Notes: generated from the letters alone by a model not told the origin. Shown: positions 37,889 to 46,861, counted from the first letter of the stretch. The stretch is DNA of 64,000 bases from Cecembia rubra (GCF_003014575.1 NZ_PYGF01000001.1:992001-1056000), one strand, 5' to 3'. Translations and numbers: made by a program.

Positions 37889-38332
37889 ATGGAAGTAATT
37901 CTTAAAACAGATATAAAAGGACTAGGTTATAAAAATGACATGGTTGAAGTTAAGCCAGGTTATGGAAGAAACTACCTAATTCCTCAAGGATATGCAGTTT
38001 TGGCTACTGATTCTAACAAAAAAATCTTGGCTGAAAACATCAAACAAGCTGCACACAAAGCAGAAAAAATCAAGAAAGAAGCAGAAGATATTGCAAGCAA
38101 ACTATCCGGTATTACTTTGGAAATTAAAGCTAAAATCGGTGAGTCAGGAAAAATCTTCGGTAAAGTTACCACACTTCAGATTTCTGACGCCTTGGCTGAG
38201 AATGGTATCAATATTGACAGAAAGAAAATTTCTATCAATGTACCAGTACAGACAGCCGGTGAATTTGAAGCTGAAGTTGATCTTCATAGAGAAGTAAAAA
38301 GCGCAGTAAAATTTGTAGTGGTAGGTGAATAA
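37889..38332 (+). CDS. rplI: 50S ribosomal protein L9
   Basis: 147 residues in the L9 dumb-bell form: N-terminal rRNA-binding domain (MEVILKTDIKGLGYKNDMV, KPGYGRNYLIPQGYA), a long connecting helix rich in K/E/A, and a C-terminal domain with GKIFGKVTTLQISDAL. Last gene of the ribosomal operon, 42 bases after rpsR, followed by a terminator. Confidence 0.97.
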   Translation: MEVILKTDIKGLGYKNDMVEVKPGYGRNYLIPQGYAVLATDSNKKILAENIKQAAHKAEKIKKEAEDIASKLSGITLEIKAKIGESGKIFGKVTTLQISDALAENGINIDRKKISINVPVQTAGEFEAEVDLHREVKSAVKFVVVGE

Positions 38333-38354
38333 TCTCCCCTACTCTATAAAATTG

Positions 38355-38386
38355 AAAAAGCCATCTACCAAGTAGATGGCTTTTTT
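38355..38386 (+). terminator. Rho-independent terminator after rplI
   Basis: aaaagccatcta pairs with tagatggctttt in a 12-pair stem with a short loop (ccaag), followed by more T residues. It ends the rpsF-rpsR-rplI operon. Confidence 0.9.
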
Positions 38387-38428
38387 CATTCATGAGCATA
38401 ATAGAAATTATCAGCTTTGACCAAAAGA

Positions 38429-38677
38429 TCAGTTCAAAACGATTTTTTCTAGATCCTCCACCAATTTTTTGGCAACAGCCCTGCTGTTTTCTTCTCTTTT
38501 GGATTTTAAAAGCTCCAATGCTTGTTTACTTTTTTCAATCACCCCAACAGGATTTTTATCAAACTTATAGCTGTTCCAGCACCATGAAAGCTCTGCATGA
38601 AGCTTTTCATCCAAATTAAGCTTTTCAAGCTTCTCCAAAGTTGAAACAATTGTTTTTTCTGAAATTTTTACGGACAT
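38429..38677 (-). CDS. Small helical hypothetical protein
   Basis: 82 residues starting MSVKISEKTIVSTLEKLEKL, strongly helical and charged, no signal peptide or membrane segment. A WCWNSYKFDKNP segment in the middle is the only distinctive part. I do not recognise a family. It has a regular start and stop, coding-like composition and its own intergenic flanks (it converges on rplI), so I regard it as real. Its size and helix content would fit a small regulator or adaptor, but this is a guess. Confidence 0.6.
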   Translation of the reverse strand: MSVKISEKTIVSTLEKLEKLNLDEKLHAELSWCWNSYKFDKNPVGVIEKSKQALELLKSKREENSRAVAKKLVEDLEKIVLN

Positions 38678-38864
38678 GATCTTCTAAAATTTAATTTTTT
38701 GATGCTTTTGTTTATAAATTTTCAACAAATTAAAGTATTAATTTGAAAAAATGCAAAAAATCATAACCCTTATTGATTGATTATCAGCAGGAAATCGATT
38801 TCGGAGGCCAAATACAGGAAATTATTTTTTTCAAATAGTCCTTATCTTGTAATCAAAAATCATA

Positions 38865-39509
38865 ATGGAAAGGAAACAAAGTTTACATGAAGAATTTGCC
38901 AACAGCATTAGCCATGGTTTTGGAATTTTATTCAGTATAGTTGCCATTTCCATTTTGGTAACTTTTTCCATGATTAATGGTACTGCCATTCATATCGTCA
39001 GCTGCAGCATTTTCGGAGCTTCTATATTGATCCTATATACTTTCTCCACGCTTTATCACGCATTTCAGGAAGAGAAAATCAAATCATGGCTAAGAACCTT
39101 TGACCATATAGGCATATACTTACTCATAGCAGGTACATACACGCCTTTTTTATTACTCGCTGTAAGGGGTCTTTGGGGATGGGTATTTTTTGGAATCATT
39201 TGGGGCTTAACACTTTTTGGAGTTATTTTTAAAATATTCTATACCCATCGGTTCAAAAAAGCCTCCCTCCTACTGTATCTTGGAATGGGATGGTTGGCCA
39301 TATTTCTGATTAAACCTCTATTGGAAAACCTTTCCATAACTGTCCTGACACTTATTGCTGCTGGTGGATTATGTTATACAATGGGTACGTTCTTTTACAC
39401 ACGTCCTCAAAAAAGGTTTGCACATACCATTTGGCATATTTTCGTTCTTGCCGGCACTATTGTTCACTTCATTGCAATCCTTTTTATGCTTACAGAAAAC
39501 CAAGCTTGA
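38865..39509 (+). CDS. Hemolysin III family (PAQR-like, YqfA/TrhA) membrane protein
   Basis: 214 residues with seven predicted membrane helices. Family marks: HEEFANSISHGFGILFS at the N-terminus (conserved E, S and H), STLYHAF after the second helix, and FDHIGIYLLIAGTYTPFLL, with late histidines in HTIWHIFVLAGTIVHF forming the metal site of PAQR-type proteins. Reported roles include membrane-lipid fluidity; haemolysis is not a safe assumption. Single gene between the small helical ORF and tRNA-Gln. Confidence 0.92.
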   Translation: MERKQSLHEEFANSISHGFGILFSIVAISILVTFSMINGTAIHIVSCSIFGASILILYTFSTLYHAFQEEKIKSWLRTFDHIGIYLLIAGTYTPFLLLAVRGLWGWVFFGIIWGLTLFGVIFKIFYTHRFKKASLLLYLGMGWLAIFLIKPLLENLSITVLTLIAAGGLCYTMGTFFYTRPQKRFAHTIWHIFVLAGTIVHFIAILFMLTENQA

Positions 39510-39570
39510 TTTTTTTTCAATTGAAATTTAGAAAGTTATATGACAGGCAAAAAAAACTTACTGGTGAGAT

Positions 39571-39601
39571 TTGCAAAAAAAAGAAAGAGCCCCTACATTT
39601 G
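39571..39601 (+). promoter_or_regulatory. Promoter of the tRNA-Gln gene
   Basis: TTG at 39571-39573, a 20-base spacer and TACATTTG at 39594-39601: a complete match to the -33/-7 pattern. The start would fall near 39608, about 24 bases upstream of the mature tRNA. Confidence 0.7.
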
Positions 39602-39631
39602 TGACACCTTTTAAAGGAAGGGTATCAAAAC

Positions 39632-39704
39632 TGACCGATGGTGTAACTGGCAACACGTCTGATTTTGGTTCAGAAGAGTCTAGGTTCGAGCCCTAGTCGG
39701 TCAA
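39632..39704 (+). tRNA. tRNA-Gln (anticodon TTG)
   Basis: 73 bases. Acceptor stem tgaccga/tcggtca (7 pairs) with discriminator A; D-arm gtgt...acac; anticodon stem tctga/tcaga with loop ttttggt giving anticodon TTG (reads CAA, and CAG by wobble); T-arm ctagg-ttcgagc-cctag. The CCA end is not encoded. A terminator hairpin follows directly. Confidence 0.95.
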
Positions 39705-39706
39705 CG

Positions 39707-39746
39707 AAAACCCGTTTTGCTAAAGGCAAGACGGGTTTTTTCTTTT
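39707..39746 (+). terminator. Rho-independent terminator after tRNA-Gln
   Basis: aaaacccgttttgc pairs with gcaagacgggtttt with one G-T pair and a small loop, then T-rich sequence. It ends the short tRNA transcript. Confidence 0.85.
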
Positions 39747-39791
39747 TCAATATAAGCTAAAGGAGAAATTTTTTATTGTGAAAATAGAAAA

Positions 39792-40076
39792 TCAGTTAGT
39801 TCTTCTAAAATGCGCTGTCAAGTGGAGATCTTTAGCTGGCATGATAAACACATAAGAGGCATCAAAGCTGGTAATTTCATCACCAATGGTCCAATGGGAG
39901 AAAATAAAGCCGGACTTGGGCTCTGCAAAAACCTCAACTCTTGTACCTTCTGGAACTTCCTTTAAATCGATATTGTCTTGAGGCATATCCTCAGAAAGCC
40001 CCATATCCAAACAAGATGTAAGCAATAAACTCAATAATAAGAGTATACCTATCCTGGCCTTATTCAAACTTTTCAT
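39792..40076 (-). CDS. Small lipoprotein with an InlB B-repeat-like domain
   Basis: 94 residues. A signal peptide ends in a lipobox (LLLTSC, Cys22) with acidic residues after it. The remaining part, GTRVEVFAEPKSGFIFSHWT then SFDASYVFIMPAKDLHLTAH, is one copy of the 'divergent InlB B-repeat / bacterial repeat' fold (the FxxWxxG...MPAxDxxLxAxF pattern), often found in surface proteins in several copies. One copy in a short lipoprotein is unusual. It is divergent from the large T9SS protein. Confidence 0.75.
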   Translation of the reverse strand: MKSLNKARIGILLLLSLLLTSCLDMGLSEDMPQDNIDLKEVPEGTRVEVFAEPKSGFIFSHWTIGDEITSFDASYVFIMPAKDLHLTAHFRRTN

Positions 40077-40360
40077 AAATATCCGATCTAGTTAATCTTT
40101 TAGCCAAGGAATTGGCTAAATCACTCTTCACCATTCAAGCTGTTTCCAACTTCATTTTTTATATAAGCCGTTGATTTACTGAATAAAGAAGTTGATTTTT
40201 CTACATAAACAGTACCAAAAACTAGGCCAAAAAGAAATGGTACTTGGGATTAGTTGAATTTAACAAGCTGTTTTATATGTATTTACAAAATTCTATAAAA
40301 CTTCTTTTTTGTTTAATTAATAACCTGTTTTCCGAATAAAATATTAAACAAACAATTTTT

Positions 40361-40375
40361 TTAACACAGTGTTAA
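40361..40375. promoter_or_regulatory. Perfect 15-base palindrome, candidate operator
   Basis: ttaacac-a-gtgttaa is self-complementary over both 7-base arms and sits 9 bases upstream of the candidate -33 element of the T9SS nuclease gene. No regulator gene is next to it, so the binding protein is unknown. Confidence 0.4.
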
Positions 40376-40383
40376 CAATGATG

Positions 40384-40417
40384 TTTGGTTAAAATTCAAA
40401 CAAATAATTTACATTTG
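40384..40417 (+). promoter_or_regulatory. Candidate promoter of the 1512-residue T9SS protein gene
   Basis: TTTG at 40384-40387 and TACATTTG at 40410-40417. The -7 box is a full match; the spacer is 22 bases. The 5' leader would be about 45 bases. Confidence 0.5.
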
Positions 40418-40469
40418 GTTGCATTTGATAATATTTTCAATGCAATTTATTACCCTTAACCCATAATTA

Positions 40470-43400
40470 ATGAAACTATCTTTACGAAGCACAATCATCT
40501 TGGCTTTGCTTATTTTTTTGGGCATGGTATCCGTTCATGCGCAAACAGAAATCATAGCAGGCTGGACATTTGGAACAGTTACAGGTGAGGAATCACCCCT
40601 AGCTGATCAAGGAAACCCTAATAATATTGGGATTCAAAGCATCAACCTTCTCAATGCCACACTTTCGGGATATGTTGCAGGATCTCCTGGAAGGGCCATA
40701 ACCTCAAGTGGATGGAATAACTTCAGTCAGGAAAGGTATTGGTTTGTTCAGATCAATACTGCAGGTTTTGAGAACCTTACCCTTTCCTCCAAACAACAAA
40801 GCTCTAATACAGGACCTAAAGATTTCCATGTTCAATATAGCTTAAATGGAACATCTTGGATTGATATTCCTAACGGCAACGTAACTGTAGCCAATAATTT
40901 TACTTCAGGAGTTTTAAATAGAATACCTATCCCTCAAGAGGCCAACAACAAACCTGAAGTTTTTATCCGGTGGCTCAACACATCAGAAATTTCCGTTAGC
41001 CTTTCAACAATTGCTTCCGGTGGGACCAATAGAATAGATGAAATTTTTATCGAAGGTACAGCAATTGATGAGGAAATAATTCAAAATCCTGATCCGGTCC
41101 AAGCTGCCAATCTTCCCTATACCCAAGATTTTGCTGGATTTAATTTCCCATTAAACACTCCTGTACTTGAATTCGGCAATCAGAGTGAATGGACATTTAC
41201 AGGACCTATCCTGAATTATACTGGAGATTTTACCAACGATAATTTGACTGCAGGTGGCTTCCGTGGTAATAACAATGTCTTGGCTTACCAACATACAGGG
41301 ACTACCGGCGTTTTAATCAAGACATTGACCTTGATCAACAATACAGGAAGTACCATAAGGAGTCTTGATATTTCCTATTTAGGAAGAGTCGGTAGGGCTT
41401 CCCAGGGCAGAAGTCCTGCTTACACAGTTCTAGTAAATGGTACAGAAATCACCTCCTTGACATATTCTACTCTCAACGGTGAAGATCAAAGGGTTTCGGC
41501 AACTGTGACTGGTTTGAATATAGCGCCAAACCAAACCTTCACCATTAGCTGGAATTCTGAAAGAGGAGGTTTAAGTGGTGCCAGTAAAGTTATAGGTATA
41601 GCAGACCTTTCAGTTAAAGTCACTCCACAACCTGAACAAATACTGAACTACAATTTTGCAGGGCAGCCAGGCAACCAGCAATTCACTGCCCCTAGCTCTG
41701 TATCTGAAGGACTCACTGGGTTGAATTTTACAAGAGGCTCAGGAATTAACCCTGCCAGCGCAGCAAACTCCATAAGCTCAAATGGATGGAATGATGGTGA
41801 AAACAGGTATTTTTCATTTGGTTTCACTGTAGCTCCTGGAAAATTAGTGGACCTTTCCCAACTTCAAATAGGAACAAATTCTTCCAATACCGGACCTAGA
41901 GATATGGCTTTGGTTTACAGTGGTGACGGATTTAATACTCCATTAGCCACTTGGCAACATATTACAAATCCAAATACTAATTCAGTTCCTTTTAGCAATC
42001 TAGAAATTGATCTTTCATCACTTCAGAACCTATCAGGAGAAGTTGAGTTTAGAATTATATCAACATCCAATGTCTCTGCAAATGGCGGCTCTATAAGTTC
42101 TACTGGAACTTCCCGAGTAACCAACTATTTTTCAGGCTCCGATACAGGTGGCACCAGATTTATTGGCCTCATTAAAGACGGTGAGGGTGTTATTATCCCA
42201 AGTATCACTATAACTCCTGAAACATTGGATTTTGGAAACCTGGCCATAAATGCAGACAATCCAGTTCTTTCCTATGTGCTGGGGGCAACCAATTTAAGCG
42301 GAGATCTCAGCGTCACTGCACCGGAAAGGTTAGGAATTTCCAAAGATGGCAGCAATTTCTCTTCCTCCATCACTTTCTCTTCAGAGGAATTGACTTCAAC
42401 AGTTCCGGTATATGTCAGGTTTGACAACACGGTGCCAGGTGGCTTCAATGCCCAAATCATCCACAATACTACAGGAACATTGCCCGTATCCCTTCAGGTC
42501 AATGCAAATGTGTTCGACCCTTTCAATATCATAGAAGATTTCAACACCATCTGTTCGGTCAACCTTGGCCCAATTGCAGGAGGATGGAATCAAATCAGCG
42601 TACTAGGTGATCAGACCTGGTCCTGTACCAACTTTGGTAGAGCAGGCACTACACCTACTGCATCTGCTCCATTTGGCGTTCAGATAAATGGCTTTGCCGG
42701 AGGTGCGGCCAGATTGAATGAAGATTGGCTGATCTCTCCTTCTTATGACTTGACTGAATTTGACTTCCCATTACTTCAATTCTGGAGCAGGGTAGCCTTT
42801 TCCGGACCAAGAATGAAACTACTGGTTTCTACCGATTATGTAGATGGGGATCCAAATCTAGCCACTTGGACAGAATTGGCAGACCGGTTTGCACAAGGGG
42901 ATGTTTGGACCAGCTCAGGTGAAATCAACTTGGTTGCTTTTAAAGCCGCCAATGTTAGAATTGCCTTTGTATATACTTCTTCACCTGAGGCCAATGCTGC
43001 AAGATGGACTTTGGATGACTTTTCATTGAGGAATTCACAAACAGCACCTGCCCCATTCCTGACCAATACTATAGGCAATGTTGATTATTGGCATTTTGGA
43101 GTCATTCCAATAGGGTCAACATCCAATGAGGTTCGCAGCTTTAATTTCTCCTTGAGTGACGCCTTAGAAAATCTTAGCATCAGCGCAGGAGTCGGGTTTG
43201 AATTCTCCAAGGATGGAGTCAATTATGCTCCAGCCATAACCTTCACGCCAGCTGAAGCAGCAAGCACAAATACGGTAAGGGTAAGGTTCCAACCAAATTC
43301 AGAAGGTGCTTTCAGTAGCCCCATAAATTTCAAATCCGGCGATATTGAAGTTAACAGAGGATATTTGACTGGAGCAACGATAGAGAGATCCAATACCCTT

Positions 43401-45008
43401 GATGTGGTAACCTGGAACATAGAGTGGTTTGGATCTAGTAATCCGAATCAGGGTCCTACAGACATTAACTTGCAGCTTCAGAATGTCAAAAAAGTAATCG
43501 AAGACCTGAACGCAGATATCTATGCTTTCCAAGAAATCACCAATCTGGAAAAATTCTATGAACTTGTAGCGGCCCTGCCAGCTTACCGAGGATTCCATTC
43601 CCCAGCTGTTTCTGGTGGTGGAACTTTTGAGGATGCTCAAAAACTCACTTTCCTATATAAAACTGCCACTATTGACTCTGTAAGTACAAGGGTATTGCTT
43701 CAGGGAGTTCAGCCAGAACAATTGGTTGGCTACCCATCTACACCTGATCGATTCTGGGCAAGTGGCAGATTGCCATTCCTTTTCGAAGCCAAAGCCAAAA
43801 TCAATGGTGCCGAGAAGAAAATCAACTTTGTCAATGTTCACACCCGATCAAATGGAGGCGGTGAAAGTGCTGCTAACCCAAGATATGCGATGAGAAGGTA
43901 TGATGTGAATGTGCTCAAAGATTCCCTGGACCAATATTATGCCGATGTGCCCCTTGTTATTCTTGGCGATTACAATGATGATCTTGATGAAACTGTCGCT
44001 GATCAATCGGCCCCTACTGTGAATACTTCAGAAACATCCTTCATTAATTTCATCAATGACAGAGCCAACTACATTCCAGTCACTAAAAGTCTGAGTTTGG
44101 CAGGATTAAGGACCTTTCCGACTTTCGAAAATGTAATTGACCATATCATGATCTCAAATGAGTTAGAAGAAAACTGGATAGTGAATTCGGAAAGAATAAT
44201 AGCTCCGTTTGACTTAATTCCAAATTACAGCAGTACAACTTCAGACCACATACCTGTAAAATTGAGGTTCAATCTTTTCTGTGACATCATACCAGCACAG
44301 ATATTTGGCACAGCAGAAGTCTGTGGTACAAATAATACTGCCGAATTGATGCTTGTAGGTGGGGTCTACGAAAGTATTCTTGGATGGGAAATTTCACTAG
44401 ACAGCGGCCAAACTTGGGAATTTGTGGATGAATCTGCAGGAGAAGAAATACTTCGAATCAACAACCTTAATACTTCTGCATTATTCAGGGCTATTCTTGA
44501 CGCTGATTCTTGTGTCCCTGTCACCACAGAATCCTTTGAAGTAGTAGCAAGGCAGCTTCCCCAACCTGTAATCCTTTTCAATAAAGGTTTACTCTCAAGT
44601 ATTGAAGGCGACTACACTTATTATTGGTACAAAGACCAACAGTTGATCGCTACTACCACCAATAATTCAATCAGAGTCAATGGTGAAGGAAATTATCAAG
44701 TGGTTATTGAAGATATATCAGGATGTCAGGCTTCATCTCCAATCTTCAGATTTCCACAGCAGATTCAGGCGACCAGCATCCGTATTTATCCCAATCCAAC
44801 AAGTTCCAGGGTTTCAGTATTAATGAGAAATGTACAGGGACCCGCAACCGTTGACCTTAGGACCGGAACCGGATTGCAAGTTGCACGGCAGCTTACATCA
44901 GCCGGGTATGCTGAATTCGATCTCAGCGGCATGTTGAAAGGTATTTACCTGATTACCATCACTGATAGCTTAGGAACAACAATTGTAGAAAGATTGTTAG
45001 TTGATTAA
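40470..45008 (+). CDS. Multidomain secreted endonuclease/exonuclease/phosphatase-fold protein with T9SS type A tail
   Basis: 1512 residues. Signal peptide (1-24, ending VHAQ). About 26-580: three beta-sandwich segments, the first and third similar to each other (SSGWNNFSQERYWF versus SSNGWNDGENRYFSF). About 590-690 and 870-970: related beta domains (LDFGNLAIN, WHFGVIPIG). About 690-860: a choice-of-anchor J type sandwich ending WTLDDFSLRN. About 975-1260: an endonuclease/exonuclease/phosphatase domain with VVTWNIEWFG, FQEITNL, VNVHTRSNG, LVILGDYNDDLDE and TTSDHIPVKLRF, the metal and catalytic signatures all present. C-terminus (about 1437-1512): IRIYPNPTSSRVSV to the final VERLLVD, a type A sorting domain. 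Likely a surface or secreted extracellular DNase or phosphodiesterase; the substrate is inferred. Confidence 0.9.
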   Translation: MKLSLRSTIILALLIFLGMVSVHAQTEIIAGWTFGTVTGEESPLADQGNPNNIGIQSINLLNATLSGYVAGSPGRAITSSGWNNFSQERYWFVQINTAGFENLTLSSKQQSSNTGPKDFHVQYSLNGTSWIDIPNGNVTVANNFTSGVLNRIPIPQEANNKPEVFIRWLNTSEISVSLSTIASGGTNRIDEIFIEGTAIDEEIIQNPDPVQAANLPYTQDFAGFNFPLNTPVLEFGNQSEWTFTGPILNYTGDFTNDNLTAGGFRGNNNVLAYQHTGTTGVLIKTLTLINNTGSTIRSLDISYLGRVGRASQGRSPAYTVLVNGTEITSLTYSTLNGEDQRVSATVTGLNIAPNQTFTISWNSERGGLSGASKVIGIADLSVKVTPQPEQILNYNFAGQPGNQQFTAPSSVSEGLTGLNFTRGSGINPASAANSISSNGWNDGENRYFSFGFTVAPGKLVDLSQLQIGTNSSNTGPRDMALVYSGDGFNTPLATWQHITNPNTNSVPFSNLEIDLSSLQNLSGEVEFRIISTSNVSANGGSISSTGTSRVTNYFSGSDTGGTRFIGLIKDGEGVIIPSITITPETLDFGNLAINADNPVLSYVLGATNLSGDLSVTAPERLGISKDGSNFSSSITFSSEELTSTVPVYVRFDNTVPGGFNAQIIHNTTGTLPVSLQVNANVFDPFNIIEDFNTICSVNLGPIAGGWNQISVLGDQTWSCTNFGRAGTTPTASAPFGVQINGFAGGAARLNEDWLISPSYDLTEFDFPLLQFWSRVAFSGPRMKLLVSTDYVDGDPNLATWTELADRFAQGDVWTSSGEINLVAFKAANVRIAFVYTSSPEANAARWTLDDFSLRNSQTAPAPFLTNTIGNVDYWHFGVIPIGSTSNEVRSFNFSLSDALENLSISAGVGFEFSKDGVNYAPAITFTPAEAASTNTVRVRFQPNSEGAFSSPINFKSGDIEVNRGYLTGATIERSNTLDVVTWNIEWFGSSNPNQGPTDINLQLQNVKKVIEDLNADIYAFQEITNLEKFYELVAALPAYRGFHSPAVSGGGTFEDAQKLTFLYKTATIDSVSTRVLLQGVQPEQLVGYPSTPDRFWASGRLPFLFEAKAKINGAEKKINFVNVHTRSNGGGESAANPRYAMRRYDVNVLKDSLDQYYADVPLVILGDYNDDLDETVADQSAPTVNTSETSFINFINDRANYIPVTKSLSLAGLRTFPTFENVIDHIMISNELEENWIVNSERIIAPFDLIPNYSSTTSDHIPVKLRFNLFCDIIPAQIFGTAEVCGTNNTAELMLVGGVYESILGWEISLDSGQTWEFVDESAGEEILRINNLNTSALFRAILDADSCVPVTTESFEVVARQLPQPVILFNKGLLSSIEGDYTYYWYKDQQLIATTTNNSIRVNGEGNYQVVIEDISGCQASSPIFRFPQQIQATSIRIYPNPTSSRVSVLMRNVQGPATVDLRTGTGLQVARQLTSAGYAEFDLSGMLKGIYLITITDSLGTTIVERLLVD

Positions 45009-45030
45009 ACAAAAAATTAAATATCGTTAA

Positions 45031-45067
45031 AAGAGGCCGCTTCATTTAGGAGCGGCTTCTTTTTTTT
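45031..45067 (+). terminator. Rho-independent terminator after the T9SS nuclease gene
   Basis: agaggccgct pairs with agcggcttct (one G-T pair) around a 9-base loop, followed by a run of T residues. It ends the transcript of the 4.5-kb gene. Confidence 0.85.
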
Positions 45068-45110
45068 GCTCAATTTTTACTTTCTTTGCATGGTGTCCAA
45101 CCCTGAAATC

Positions 45111-46256
45111 ATGTCACCCTTTGAAGATATAAGGCCTTATTACGATACAGAAGTCAATCAAGCTATCCGGCAAATCATAGATCACCCTATGCTGAAAGCC
45201 ATGATGAACTTTACTTTTCCGGATTTCCAGGATAGTTATTGGAAAGATTTAATGTTGCATTGCCATTCAATCAGAGATTTTCAGATTAATTTCATTTATC
45301 CTGGAGTTAAAAAGGTTCTGGAAAAGAGTTCCGAAGGTTTAAGTACTTCGGGATTTGAAAAATTGGAAGCCAGCACTTCATACCTTTTCATATCCAACCA
45401 CAGAGATATCATTTTGGATACCTCACTGCTCAATGCCAGCCTTTATGAAAAAGGCTTGTTCATGACTACTTCAGCTATAGGAGATAATCTGGTCAAAAAA
45501 CCTTTTTTGAACCATCTTTCAAGACTGACAAGAAACTTCACTATCAAAAGGGGCCTTCCTGCGAGAGAATTATTGGAAAGTTCAAAAGTTGTTTCTGCTT
45601 ATATCAGGCATTCTTTATTAAGAGAGAACCGATCAGTTTGGATTGCCCAAAGAGAAGGGAGAACGAAAGACGGCAATGACCTAACCCACAAAGGAGTTTT
45701 GAAAATGATATCCATGGCTTCTGATGAAGGTGAGCATTTTCTGGATTATCTTAAGCGCTTGAATGTAATTCCTGTCAGCATTTCCTATGAATATGACCCT
45801 ACAGACATCCTGAAAATGCCTGAACTTTTGGCAAAAGCCAATCAGGAAACCTATATCAAAGCAGAAAATGAAGATTTTAAGACCCTCCTCAGTGGTATTA
45901 TTGGTCAAAAAAAGAGAATTCACATCCACATAGGAGACCTACTCAATGATAAAATTGAGTATATCAAAAACACTGTTTCCGGTAATGTCAAACAAATGCA
46001 GGCATTGGCTGACCTGATAGACAATCAGATCATCACCGGTTATAAACTTTGGCCTACAAAGTATATAGCCTGTGACCTACTGAGCGGGACGGATCAATTT
46101 TCTTCAGAATATACCTCCGAAGAAAAGGCACTGTTTGAAGCCAGGTTTAGGAGAGGGGTTGATAAGAATAACCCTGTAGCTGTAAAAAGTTTCCTTTCCA
46201 TGTATGCTAACCCTGTCCTAAACCAAAAAAGATTACTGGAAGAAATCAAAAATTAA
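45111..46256 (+). CDS. 1-acyl-glycerol-3-phosphate acyltransferase family protein (PlsC-like)
   Basis: About 381 residues from the ATG at 45111 (MSPFEDIRPYYDTEV); the ATG at 45090 would add 7 residues and cannot be excluded, but a possible -7 box (TTTCTTTG, 45081-45088) lies just before it. The acyltransferase motif NHRDIILD (NHxxxxD type) is in SYLFISNHRDIILDTSLLNA, and IAQREGRTKDG corresponds to the EGxR-type second motif. No membrane helix is obvious. The long N- and C-terminal parts are not of the simple PlsC kind and resemble a Bacteroidota-specific branch. Probably acts on acyl lipids at the inner membrane. Confidence 0.82.
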   Translation: MSPFEDIRPYYDTEVNQAIRQIIDHPMLKAMMNFTFPDFQDSYWKDLMLHCHSIRDFQINFIYPGVKKVLEKSSEGLSTSGFEKLEASTSYLFISNHRDIILDTSLLNASLYEKGLFMTTSAIGDNLVKKPFLNHLSRLTRNFTIKRGLPARELLESSKVVSAYIRHSLLRENRSVWIAQREGRTKDGNDLTHKGVLKMISMASDEGEHFLDYLKRLNVIPVSISYEYDPTDILKMPELLAKANQETYIKAENEDFKTLLSGIIGQKKRIHIHIGDLLNDKIEYIKNTVSGNVKQMQALADLIDNQIITGYKLWPTKYIACDLLSGTDQFSSEYTSEEKALFEARFRRGVDKNNPVAVKSFLSMYANPVLNQKRLLEEIKN

Positions 46257-46275
46257 CCTGTCCAATTTTGAAACT

Positions 46276-46857
46276 ATGAAAAAATACCTGGCATGCATCA
46301 TTTTCATATTTGGGTTTATTTTTCTTGGTTATGGACAATCAAAAATCCCCGTAGGGCATATAAATACCCCAAAAGGGGAAGTATTCATCCAACTATTTGA
46401 TGAAACTCCCCAACACAAACAAAGCTTCATTGACTTAGCAAAATCCGGTTATTGGGATTCATTGACTTTTAATAGGGTCATACCCAATTTTGTAGCCCAA
46501 GGAGGCTGTCCCGACACTGAAGAGGGGTTCAATGATCCCGAATACCTTTTAAACCCTGAATTTCACCCCTCACTAACCCATGTATATGGTGCAGTTGGGG
46601 CGGGAAGAGATGATAACCCTGCCAAGTTATCTGCAAGATGTCAGTTTTATATCGTTCAAAATAAAAGTGGACTTCATCGCCTGGATGGAAATTACACTGT
46701 TTTTGGCCAAGTGATCAAAGGAATGGAAGTTATTGATTCCATTGTTTCGGTCGAAAGAAATCCTTCGGATACTCCTATAGAGGCGATACCTATTAATGTT
46801 TCCATTATTTACTTGGACCAGGAAGCAATAAATTACCTTATTCAATCTAATAAATAA
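46276..46857 (+). CDS. Cyclophilin-type peptidyl-prolyl cis-trans isomerase, exported
   Basis: 193 residues with a signal peptide (MKKYLACIIFIFGFIFLGYGQ). Cyclophilin signatures: INTPKGEVFIQLFDETPQHK, SGYWDSLTFNRVIPNFVAQGG, then SARCQFYIV in place of the usual SxxSQFFI, and GNYTVFGQVIKGMEVIDSI. It should assist folding of periplasmic proteins. It starts 19 bases after the acyltransferase and ends 4 bases before the next oxidoreductase, so the three genes are probably co-transcribed. Confidence 0.92.
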   Translation: MKKYLACIIFIFGFIFLGYGQSKIPVGHINTPKGEVFIQLFDETPQHKQSFIDLAKSGYWDSLTFNRVIPNFVAQGGCPDTEEGFNDPEYLLNPEFHPSLTHVYGAVGAGRDDNPAKLSARCQFYIVQNKSGLHRLDGNYTVFGQVIKGMEVIDSIVSVERNPSDTPIEAIPINVSIIYLDQEAINYLIQSNK

Positions 46858-46861
46858 TCAC

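Larger units (their letters stand above)
40077..40469. other. 393-base divergent intergenic region with a palindrome and a candidate promoter
   Basis: No ORF. AT-rich, separating the small lipoprotein (minus) from the 1512-residue T9SS protein (plus). It contains the perfect 7+1+7 palindrome ttaacacagtgttaa (40361-40375) and a -33/-7 pair (TTTG at 40384, TACATTTG at 40410) whose 22-base spacer is two longer than in the other promoters here. The palindrome lies just upstream of the promoter and could be an operator. Confidence 0.6.

Noticed and set aside
39510-39631. Small ORF (77 codons) running from the hemolysin III gene towards the tRNA
   Set aside because: Most of it is an out-of-frame reading of the hemolysin III gene; the remainder covers the tRNA promoter.
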